The notes beneath the pieces are model-generated. The model was not told where the DNA came from, did not search any database, and saw only the letters and a program-made list of their open reading frames with translations. From positions 56,506 to 101,320 of the forward strand of contig JANXBO010000002.1 of the NCBI GenBank assembly GCA_025057575.1: a DNA stretch of 44,815 nt, given 5' to 3'. Positions within the stretch are counted from its first letter, which is position 1; the number at the start of each line of letters is the position of its first letter. The stretch comes from Candidatus Caldisaccharidevorator malaysiensis. GTDB taxonomy: Bacteria > Armatimonadota > Fervidibacteria > Fervidibacterales > Fervidibacteraceae. Of the stretch, positions 33,729 through 40,632 are shown piece after piece. The translations under genes and the position numbers were made by a program.

Positions 33729-34318
33729 ATGGGTGTTTTCTTCCCACATTCATACATCAACGCCGTCAGCTCTCATAACTCCAGCGTCACATACTCCGGT
33801 GTTCCTACTAAAACTCCCGTTTGAGTGAATCACTCGTCGCCCAACACCCTGGCGATCCCAAAGTCGGTCACCTTGACCAGTTCATCTCTCGTCACCAAGA
33901 TGTTGCCGGCTTTGATGTCTCTGTGAATGATCCCCCTGTTATGAGCGTAGTCCAATGCTGAGGCGATCTGTTCAATAATCGGCAACGCTTGTTCTATGGG
34001 AAACCTTCCTCGTTGCCGTATCAGTTTCCCCAAGTCGGTTCCGTCAACAAATTCCATCGCAAAGTAGAAGAGACCCTTGTCTTCCCCCGCTTCATAAATA
34101 GCGATGATGTTGGGATGTTGAAGAGACGCCGCTGCTCGGGCTTCTGACAAGAAGCGACCCACTGCAGTTTGGTCTTCGGCAAGGTGAGGCGAAAGGACTT
34201 TTATGGCGACCCATCGGCTCAGGGTCGGATCGTAACCTTTCAGCACCATTCCCATCCCGCCCCTACCGATAAGTGCGGCTACCTGATACCTTCCGATCCG
34301 CTCGGGCAGCCCGACCAT
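33725..34318 (-). pseudogene. Hanks-type Ser/Thr protein kinase, broken after the DFG motif
   Basis: The first 162 codons encode a good kinase N-terminal half: glycine loop GRGGMGMV, K40 in VAIKVL, E59 in FLSEA, HRD at 132-134 with N139, and DFG at 152-154. The frame stops at TGA (33830-33832) right after ARVLGDE. In the same frame beyond the stop, codons read FTQTGVLVGTPEYVTLEL, clearly the activation loop up to the GTPEYxSPEQ motif, then a second TGA (33773), then LTALMYECGKKTP and a third stop at 33725. The helices between, and the whole C-lobe after it, are lost. The ribosome site TAGGAGG before the ATG is intact and the gene follows the CapA-like gene by 12 bases. The product, if made, would lack the activation segment and most of the substrate lobe. 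Confidence 0.88.
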
Positions 34319-34330
34319 AGGTTCTGCCTC

Positions 34331-35374
34331 CTACCCTCTGTCTATGATATCATTCCAAGTCGGAAAGAGCAAGGGTGTCCAAGAAATTTTTCTCATCTTT
34401 ACGATCATTTTTTCCCTGACGATGCCCTGGGAAGGTCTTGGTTGGAACCGATGAATGTAAATCGGTAGCACTTTGGGAATGTCTACCACGCCCTTTCTGT
34501 TTACTCTTAGCCAAAGGCAAATACTATGTCGCCAGGGTTCGCGTTGGTCAAAGACAAAGTTTCCGAGGCTGTAGGCGATTAGTTTGCCTTTGTAAAATCC
34601 GATGCCTTGGGGAGTGTGAGGATGATGCCCAAGAACTAAATCGGCGCCAGCGTCTATGACACTGCGGGCAAAGTCTCTAACGAATGTTTTGTGATAAAAA
34701 CCTTGAGGGAAATGGACATACTCTTTGCCCATATGCATACTGACGATGACGACTTCAGTAAATGCTTTGGTTTTTTGCACATCTCTCCGAGCGACAAAAA
34801 TGTCCACCCACGCAACACCACCCTGTCCGGGACGCGCCCGCTGAGGACCTGGGACTTCGTTGTAAGCAAGAAACGCCACCGTTATCCCGTTCACCGTCAG
34901 CAGTGCTGGTTGATGGGCTTCTTCATAAGTTCGTCCGCCGCCGCAGGTCATTATGCCATTTTCTCTTAATATGTCTATCGTATCGTAAAGGGATTGGATG
35001 CCGAAATCGGTAGCGTGGTTATTCGCCACGGAAAGTACATCAAAACCTGCGAAGACCAAGCCTTTAACGGCGAAAGGCTCTGCTGAAAAGATCATACGAT
35101 TTTTAGGATGAACTAATTGTCCGTTAGGTGTGATTGGCGATTCCAGATTGGCGAAAGCGATGTCTGCCTTGCTGATGATAGGCTGAAGGACCTCAAAGGG
35201 ATAAGTAGCGCCTTTCTTCCTAAGTGCTTTCCCAACCTTACGCCCCAACATAATATCGCCCGCTGCAAAGAGATTGAACGAGTCCGTAACAGCAGAAGCG
35301 CTTACAAAAAAAACGAAACAAGAGCAAGTGGGAACCAGCGCCGCCTTTAGTAATCTTTTATAACCAACGCTCAT
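34331..35374 (-). CDS. CapA-family (poly-gamma-glutamate synthesis/metallophosphatase-like) protein
   Basis: A 347-residue exported protein. A signal peptide (LVPTCSCFVFFVSASAV) precedes the CapA domain with its landmarks: FNLFAAGDIMLGRKVG, FANLESPIT, VLSVANNHATDFG, VSMHMGKEY, LVLGHHPHTPQGIGF and YSLGNFVFDQR. The fold is calcineurin-like. CapA (PgsA) is tied to poly-gamma-glutamate capsules, but many homologues have other, unknown roles. The ATG at 35374 sits 1 base after the TM2-FHA stop; a longer frame up to 35494 would overlap that gene. A truncated, frameshifted copy of its first about 33 signal and N-terminal codons lies at 36159-36255. Confidence 0.92.
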   Translation of the reverse strand: MSVGYKRLLKAALVPTCSCFVFFVSASAVTDSFNLFAAGDIMLGRKVGKALRKKGATYPFEVLQPIISKADIAFANLESPITPNGQLVHPKNRMIFSAEPFAVKGLVFAGFDVLSVANNHATDFGIQSLYDTIDILRENGIMTCGGGRTYEEAHQPALLTVNGITVAFLAYNEVPGPQRARPGQGGVAWVDIFVARRDVQKTKAFTEVVIVSMHMGKEYVHFPQGFYHKTFVRDFARSVIDAGADLVLGHHPHTPQGIGFYKGKLIAYSLGNFVFDQREPWRHSICLWLRVNRKGVVDIPKVLPIYIHRFQPRPSQGIVREKMIVKMRKISWTPLLFPTWNDIIDRG

Positions 35375-35375
35375 C

Positions 35376-36146
35376 TTACGCTGTCCCCTGAACCCGAAAC
35401 TGAAGGACGACCCGTCCCGCTTGAATATAGTCGCCATCTTTAATGGGTTGCCACTGCGCAACGGGCTGACCGTTGAGAAAAGTGCCTTGTCCACTTAAGT
35501 TCTCTATCCAAAACTGCCCTCTCTCAAAACGCAACCGGAAATGGTGGCGGGAAACAGAAGGGTCCAAAATTTGAATATCGGAGTCGGAGGATCGTCCCAC
35601 GAGGTTGACTATCTTGAGCAGAAAAAACTTTTGACCAGCCATCGGTCCTTGCACTGCTTCCAAACGGGCGAAGACATTAGGGGGCAACTCCGAAACAGTG
35701 GCACCCGGATGGGGTGAAGGACCGGGTGGGCTTGGTGGACTTTCCGTTGGGTAAGGGGACGGACCACTTTGTGGCGAGGGTGCAGGAGAAGGTTGCTGCG
35801 GTCCGTTCCCGCCTGGTGGCAACGGTGACCCCCGAAGTAACCTGATGGCGGCGGCAATCTGTCTTGCCTTTTCTCGGTTATATTCGTCAACCCGACCCAT
35901 AATCAGGAACCAATCTATTACATACCAAACTAAGCAGCAGCCACCTGTGAGCAGTTTTAAAATGCCCAAAAGGATATCACCTACATAAAACCGGTCAACG
36001 CCCCAAAAGCCTATAACGACAGACAAAATCAAAGCGATTGTTCTATCTTTTTTTTCTGAGTTATATTGGGTTAAAAAAAGCATTCTTTCCTGGTCCGTCA
36101 TCCCTTGCATCAACCGAGCCAGTTCAAATTCAGATACTTCGGGCAT
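35376..36146 (-). CDS. TM2 and FHA domain protein
   Basis: A 256-residue membrane protein. The TM2 domain (about 34-84) has two membrane helices with the hallmark FWGVDRFYVGDILLGILKLL and the second helix CLVWYVIDWFLI. A Pro/Ser-rich linker (108-150) leads to a C-terminal FHA domain (about 158-254) that binds phosphothreonine, with the key residues G184-R185, S199-R200-H201-H202 and N225 in QGTFLNG. It would place a phosphopeptide reader at the membrane face. AGGAGG lies 14-19 bases before the ATG and falls inside a capA remnant. The gene overlaps the end of the zinc-ribbon ORF by 17 bases and the CapA gene follows 1 base after it. Confidence 0.93.
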   Translation of the reverse strand: MPEVSEFELARLMQGMTDQERMLFLTQYNSEKKDRTIALILSVVIGFWGVDRFYVGDILLGILKLLTGGCCLVWYVIDWFLIMGRVDEYNREKARQIAAAIRLLRGSPLPPGGNGPQQPSPAPSPQSGPSPYPTESPPSPPGPSPHPGATVSELPPNVFARLEAVQGPMAGQKFFLLKIVNLVGRSSDSDIQILDPSVSRHHFRLRFERGQFWIENLSGQGTFLNGQPVAQWQPIKDGDYIQAGRVVLQFRVQGTA

Positions 36147-36474
36147 CTTGTTTCTGCCCTCCTCCTGTGAGCCTCACCGACCCCACTCCCCAGCATAATA
36201 TTGCCCGCTGTAAAAAGGTGAACGGCTCGCTAAGATGGAACACACTCACGAAGAACTGTCTGTCCGCAAAAAATGTTAAAACACTAAATGCAAAGTATCC
36301 TACTTCAGAAATGGCGCTCCATCCGGTAATAAATATGGGACTAAAGGGACGATCACCCACGCCATAACTCGGCACAAAAGTTCTTCTAACCTCTCGCGCC
36401 GAGACAGCGGCATCGCATTGAAGACAAAACCTCGCATTTTTAAAAGTAACCCCGTGGCAATGTGGGCATTGCAT
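36130..36474 (-). CDS. Zinc-ribbon ORF fused to a frameshifted capA remnant (probably chimeric)
   Basis: A 114-residue open frame. Residues 1-24 form a clean zinc ribbon (CPHCHGVTFKNARFCLQC). A hydrophobic middle follows (about 56-70). From QFFVSVFHLSEPFTFL the DNA matches the CapA gene's signal region (FFVSASAVTDSFNLF). A missing base then puts the frame out of step, so the last 20 residues are out-of-frame capA DNA. ATG at 36474. It may still be expressed as a small zinc-ribbon membrane protein, but the C-terminal third is unlikely to be a selected sequence. PP2C lies 62 bases upstream on the same strand. Confidence 0.5.
   Translation of the reverse strand: MQCPHCHGVTFKNARFCLQCDAAVSAREVRRTFVPSYGVGDRPFSPIFITGWSAISEVGYFAFSVLTFFADRQFFVSVFHLSEPFTFLQRAILCWGVGSVRLTGGGQKQDARSI
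36159..36255 (-). repeat. Remnant of a second capA 5' end
   Basis: Restoring one base in TTTTTA-CAGCG gives codons that read FFVS, then LAAGNIMLGSGVGEAHRRR, against FFVS and LFAAGDIMLGRKVGKALRKK of the CapA protein at 34331-35374. The identity over about 33 codons, including the signal-peptide edge and the metal-site loop GDIMLG/GNIMLG, is far beyond chance. The remnant contains the ribosome site of the TM2-FHA gene. It is a partial gene copy left by a duplication or recombination. Confidence 0.75.
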
Positions 36475-36535
36475 TTTTGACCACTCTCAGCCGAACAAAA
36501 AATCCCTTGCTACCATCCTGCGACCGCTCTGCTTA

Positions 36536-37891
36536 TCATTGGACAGGTGTAATCGCTATCGTGCAGAGATGGATGTCGTCTAATGACGGCGTTAAGTAAA
36601 GCAGATCCCACTGTCCAGGGCTAATCGTCACCTGAAGCGTCCGTTGTGACCCAAAATCCAATTTCAATGTTTCGGTTTTTGTGCGCAGCAGGAGGTAGGC
36701 GCTTTTTGAGGTCAAGTCTTGATAACTTTTTTTGGGGTTGCGAAAGGGGAGAAAGATATCATTGCCTATCTGCTCAGGTTTTCTTTCGGCAGGCTTAGCG
36801 GATAGGGCTGCCTTCTCTGCCACAATTAACAAGCCGTCTGGTTGTAATTGAACTGTCAGCGTGATGTTTGGAATAGGAGGTGGTTGACGAGGTGCTAATA
36901 TCATTTGGGGTCTGACGGGTGGAGGGGTGTAATCGGCATTTTTGTTTTGAGGTTTTGCGAGTGAGAAAAGAACGATTGTCAGTCCGATAAAGGCACCTGC
37001 AATCAAAAGAAGGAGCCACAGAGGTAAGCGGGCTGGTATTTTCGTTGGTTTCGCAATGGGAAGAGGAAAGGGTTTCACAATCTCGGTTTGCTTAGAAGTT
37101 TGCAAGTGTAAAGTTGGCGATGTGCCCAATTGGACAGCGATCAAAGTAATGTTGTCCGGAGAACCCCTTTGATGCGCCAGGGATACCAGACGACCAGATG
37201 CCAACTGAAGAGAGGGGGAGTCCTTTAACGCTTCCAAAATCTCGGCGTCCGTGACGACAGTGGTCAACCCGTCGGAACATAGAAGGAAGAGATCACCTTC
37301 CCTCAGTCCGCCGGCAATGACGTCCCCGTCCGATTTTTCCTTGGCGCCTAAGGCACGGGTCAGATAGTTCCCGAAAGGAGAATTTTTTGCCTCTTCGGGT
37401 TTCATTCGCCCTTCGGCAACTTCCTGAGCCACCCAAGTATGGTCGTCTGTCAACTGCCTCATCTGATTGTCCCTGAAAAGATATGCCCGACTATCACCAA
37501 TGTGGGTGATATAAAAACTATCATCAGTCAAGATCAAAGCGGTGAGGGTGGTTCCGGGGCGCCCCTTGGATGCCTCATCGCCCAGCCGGAGAACAGCATC
37601 ATTGGCGTATTGTAAAGCCTGCTGGAGAGCCTGTTCCATCGGTCCTTGTTTTCTCATCAACGCACTAAAAAGCCCTTCAGTGAAGGCTTTCACTGCCGCC
37701 ACACTTGCCCGCTCACCCAACGCGTGCCCTCCCATCCCGTCCGCCACCACCGCCACCGCCCTCACCCCCAATGCCTCGGCTTCCTGAACAGGGGGAAGAT
37801 AAACAAGGTAACTGTCCTCATTGTCCGAACGCACCAGTCCCATATCACTTACGGCTGCTATTTCTATGGGCAAACTGGGGTTAGATGGCAT
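36536..37891 (-). CDS. PP2C-type Ser/Thr protein phosphatase with C-terminal membrane anchor
   Basis: Metal-dependent phosphatase, about 451 residues from the ATG at 37891 (AGAGGAG lies just upstream; a TTG at 37909 is also in frame). The PP2C core occupies about residues 8-250: VSDMGLVRSDNEDSYL, VVADGMGGHALGE (metal ligands D51, G52), GRPGTTLTALIL, THIGDSRAYLF, FLLCSDGLTTVV and SPDNITLIAVQL. A single membrane helix (LWLLLLIAGAFIGLTIVLFS, near residue 295) separates it from an outer domain of unknown type with beta strands. It would remove phosphate from Ser/Thr residues of proteins in the cytoplasm. The gene heads an operon with zinc-ribbon, FHA, capA and the broken kinase gene. Confidence 0.94.
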   Translation of the reverse strand: MPSNPSLPIEIAAVSDMGLVRSDNEDSYLVYLPPVQEAEALGVRAVAVVADGMGGHALGERASVAAVKAFTEGLFSALMRKQGPMEQALQQALQYANDAVLRLGDEASKGRPGTTLTALILTDDSFYITHIGDSRAYLFRDNQMRQLTDDHTWVAQEVAEGRMKPEEAKNSPFGNYLTRALGAKEKSDGDVIAGGLREGDLFLLCSDGLTTVVTDAEILEALKDSPSLQLASGRLVSLAHQRGSPDNITLIAVQLGTSPTLHLQTSKQTEIVKPFPLPIAKPTKIPARLPLWLLLLIAGAFIGLTIVLFSLAKPQNKNADYTPPPVRPQMILAPRQPPPIPNITLTVQLQPDGLLIVAEKAALSAKPAERKPEQIGNDIFLPFRNPKKSYQDLTSKSAYLLLRTKTETLKLDFGSQRTLQVTISPGQWDLLYLTPSLDDIHLCTIAITPVQ

Positions 37892-38008
37892 AACAATCGC
37901 TCCTCTCAAATTGGTAACGGTGGCGGCTCAAATTGAAAACCTAATACCACTTTTCATCACTTTATCACTTAACCAATTAACTGTAACACAATTGTCTGTC
38001 CCTCAAGA

Positions 38009-38026
38009 TATCATCACGAAATGATA
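38009..38026. promoter_or_regulatory. Palindromic site upstream of the PP2C gene
   Basis: TATCAT (38009-38014) and ATGATA (38021-38026) form a perfect 6-base inverted repeat around a 6-base spacer. It lies in the 240-base gap between the two signalling genes, about 120 bases upstream of the PP2C start. It could be a dimeric regulator's operator; no terminator T-tract follows, and no clear promoter is visible beside it. Confidence 0.35.
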
Positions 38027-38131
38027 CCGAGCGAAACACTTTTAGTCTCCAATTCCGATTTTCAGAGAACATGAGCCGACGATTGAGTTGACATTAGACC
38101 AATTTCTTAGGGGCGTCATCGTTGGGTTCGC

Positions 38132-39562
38132 CTACCTTGTTGCATCGGTCTGGGTTTGGGTGGTGAGAAACTTTAGGACGGTGCCGCCCATTTCAATGTC
38201 TTCTCCGCCTTCCAGTTCCTTCTCCAGTTGGACCATTTCGCTGTTGACCCGTGTCCCTTGACTACTTTCGTTGCGAAGGTAAAATTTGCCCGCCCGAAGT
38301 TCCAAAACGGCGTGCCGTCGGGAAACAGTGATGTCCGTTAACTGGATATCCCGGTCCTCCATTCTTCCGATGGTGGTGACGGTTTTGACGAGGGGAAACC
38401 GCTTTCCCTTGTCGGGACCTTTGATGACTTCCAGTTCCGCCCCCAAGAAGAGACCTGTGGGGGCGTGGGGGAGATCCTGGGCGGCAGGGATGCCCAATTG
38501 AGTCGGTTGCTGGGGGAGGGGAACTGACTCGGTGGCAGGAACTGCCGGCGGGGCGACAGGGGCAGGGGCTTTCCCCATAAACCTGAGAGCGGTCAGACCG
38601 ATCTCTATGGTGTCACCCGGGTGGATTTCCACCTGGGAGTAGTGGACGACCTGGTTGTTGACCTTGGACCCATTTCGGGAGTGGTCCACAAAAAGGATCC
38701 GCCCGTCTGCGGTGGCGACGATTTCTGCGTGATTGGCGGAGACGGTTGAGTCGTTAGGGAACCGAATATCCCCTTCGGTCCTGCCCAGGACGATCCGGCG
38801 CCCGCCGATGGGAAACCGTTTGCCTTGGTCAGGTCCCGAAAGAATTTCCAGAGTGCCCCACATTTCGTCAGTGAGTTTTCGGGGCGGAAAGAAGATGTCG
38901 GGACCTGCCATATCCGTCTGTCGCTCGGTGAAGGGTAGGGCAGGGAGCGGAGGGGCGACGGGAGCGGGCGCTAGAGGAGCTGCCTCTTCAGCAGCCTTTC
39001 GGGATTCCTCCAGTTGGCGTCTTAGTGCCTCTTCCCTGCGCCGGAGTGCCTCTAACTCTTCCCGTGCTTCCCGTCGGGTCCGAGCGACAAAGTAAGCCAG
39101 GATCAGAAACGCCAGGAGAATGGCGGATCCACCAATGGCAAGGAGCAGCCAGTTCTCCTGCCACCAGGGAGCGGCGGGTGCCGGCGGGGGCGGTCCCAGT
39201 GCGGGCGGAGTGCCCAAGTTGACCCGGTCCATTTCAATGAGGTAGAAACGATCTCCTGACGAAACGACGGTGCCTTGGACGCGGTAGGTAACGCCCATTT
39301 GAAGTCCTTCTGGTTTGCTGGTGCGGACTCTGATCTCGTCTCCATAGTCATCCCTAAGGGTGAACACGGTTGTCGTTGCGGTCGTCTCCTCACGGATGAT
39401 GTAGCCAGACCGCCCTTGGACGGTGACGGTTTGATTGGTGTGCTTGCCAGCCAGGATTTCCGCAACCGGCGTCACTTCTTTTTGGGGAGCCAAGGGGACA
39501 GCGCTGAAGACGAGAGCCAGACCCGCGCCCAGCAACCAACGACGACCCCGCACCACTGCCAT
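38132..39562 (-). CDS. Secretory OB-fold, membrane-anchored tandem-FHA protein
   Basis: About 476 residues from the ATG at 39562. A signal-like start (WLLGAGLALVFSAVPLAP) leads to an OB-fold domain (about 25-115; TTVFTLRDDYGDEIRVRT and TYRVQGTVVSSGDRFYLIE). A membrane helix follows (WLLLAIGGSAILLAFLILAY), then a coiled coil of Glu, Arg and Leu (about 155-195). Two FHA domains end the protein, with IVLGRTEGDIRFPND and TVSANHAEIV in the first, and TIGRMEDRDIQLTDITVSRR in the second. The first has Ala-Asn before His where most have Ser-Arg. If the OB domain is outside, the FHA domains face the cytoplasm and could bind phosphothreonine made by a kinase like the broken one nearby. The start is preceded by GCGAGG; a longer frame up to 39649 has no support. 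Confidence 0.9.
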   Translation of the reverse strand: MAVVRGRRWLLGAGLALVFSAVPLAPQKEVTPVAEILAGKHTNQTVTVQGRSGYIIREETTATTTVFTLRDDYGDEIRVRTSKPEGLQMGVTYRVQGTVVSSGDRFYLIEMDRVNLGTPPALGPPPPAPAAPWWQENWLLLAIGGSAILLAFLILAYFVARTRREAREELEALRRREEALRRQLEESRKAAEEAAPLAPAPVAPPLPALPFTERQTDMAGPDIFFPPRKLTDEMWGTLEILSGPDQGKRFPIGGRRIVLGRTEGDIRFPNDSTVSANHAEIVATADGRILFVDHSRNGSKVNNQVVHYSQVEIHPGDTIEIGLTALRFMGKAPAPVAPPAVPATESVPLPQQPTQLGIPAAQDLPHAPTGLFLGAELEVIKGPDKGKRFPLVKTVTTIGRMEDRDIQLTDITVSRRHAVLELRAGKFYLRNESSQGTRVNSEMVQLEKELEGGEDIEMGGTVLKFLTTQTQTDATR

Positions 39563-39854
39563 CACCTCGCTGAGGGTGCACAAGACCTCTCTCGTGGTGC
39601 ATATTTTGGCACTAATAAGCAGGTGGTTCTGTTCGCCTAAGAGACACAACCGAGACCGTCTTTAAAGACATCGGGCTACTAAGCGCTTGTCACCGATACT
39701 CGAATGGGCAGCGTCTATATGAGCCTAAAATAAGGGAATAAAATTGTGCGCTGTAATTGACAACCCAAAAAGCCTTGCGGGCGATAGAGAGGGCAAATGG
39801 ACGTGGATTGCAGCGTTTGGTAACCTTACGGCATTTTTGTCTTGAAAGGATGCA

Positions 39855-40619
39855 GTGACCTTGTTACGAAAGGACAGAAGGGATAGTGACTTCCTAACAA
39901 CAATTGCGCAGATTGGCGTCACGACTCATCCTGGCGGTAAAGAGGCGACAAAAACTCTTTTTGAAAAATTAGATCTGAAAGAAGGGGATGTGGTCTTAGA
40001 CCTGGGTTGTGGTTCGGGGAGAACCCTAACCTTCGTGTCTCAAAGTTATCCTGTTAAAATCATCGGTGTAGAACTGAAGAGCGAATTGGCTAAAGAAGCG
40101 CGCCAACGGACTCAATTCGCACGGGATCGGGTCATCGTTTTAAAAGGTGACATTGAACGCCTTCCGTTGAGAGATAACTGTGTAGATTGTGCCTTTAGCG
40201 AATCGGTCCTCAATTTTGTGAACAAAGAGAAAGCACTATCCGAGGCTTCTCGTGTTCTTAAGAGGGAAGGACAAATCGCTTTGTTGGAAATAACTTTTAA
40301 AGACAAGAAAATAGATCGTATTAATAGGCTGGCAAGGGAGGTCTTTCAAGTTCCTCAGTTTGAGATTTTGACTTCCGAAGAGTGGTGTCAGATATTGAAA
40401 TCATTTGGTTTTTGCGTGAAGAGTATTCAACAATTGCCTTATTGGTGGCAAGGGACCGATAAAGAGGAAGCATTGGTGGAAGCAAGGCTTTTGATCGGTT
40501 TGATGATGCGGTGGTCTCTTCGTCGTTTTTTGCTTACTTGGAGGCTTCTTTTCGCCTTAACCCGCTATTCCGCTATAGGGCTGTATTGGGGTGTCAAGGA
40601 ACCAGTCTCGACTTCTTAA
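39855..40619 (+). CDS. Class I SAM-dependent methyltransferase
   Basis: A 254-residue methyltransferase of the UbiE/arsenite type in outline. The SAM motif I is VVLDLGCGSGRTLTF, motif II IIGVELKSELAKEAR, then KGDIERLPLRDNCVDCAFS and the post-strand-4 unit LREGQ-like RVLKREGQIALLEIT. The C-terminal part (about 195-250) is basic and hydrophobic (LLIGLMMRWSLRRFLLTW) and might sit near a membrane. The GTG at 39855 has AAAGGATG upstream; an imperfect promoter with TTGACA at 39757-39762 lies about 90 bases before it. The substrate is unknown. The gene stands alone, convergent with the large glycosidase-like gene. Confidence 0.88.
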   Translation: MTLLRKDRRDSDFLTTIAQIGVTTHPGGKEATKTLFEKLDLKEGDVVLDLGCGSGRTLTFVSQSYPVKIIGVELKSELAKEARQRTQFARDRVIVLKGDIERLPLRDNCVDCAFSESVLNFVNKEKALSEASRVLKREGQIALLEITFKDKKIDRINRLAREVFQVPQFEILTSEEWCQILKSFGFCVKSIQQLPYWWQGTDKEEALVEARLLIGLMMRWSLRRFLLTWRLLFALTRYSAIGLYWGVKEPVSTS

Positions 40620-40632
40620 AAGTCTGTTGCGA

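Noticed and set aside
33369..33749. Minus-strand 126-codon frame over the ferredoxin gene
   Set aside because: It is antisense to a ferredoxin with all eight cluster cysteines; the product has no domain and no ribosome site.
33830..33832. TGA in the kinase gene as a selenocysteine or readthrough codon
   Set aside because: Two more in-frame stops and a deleted C-lobe follow, so readthrough would not give a kinase.
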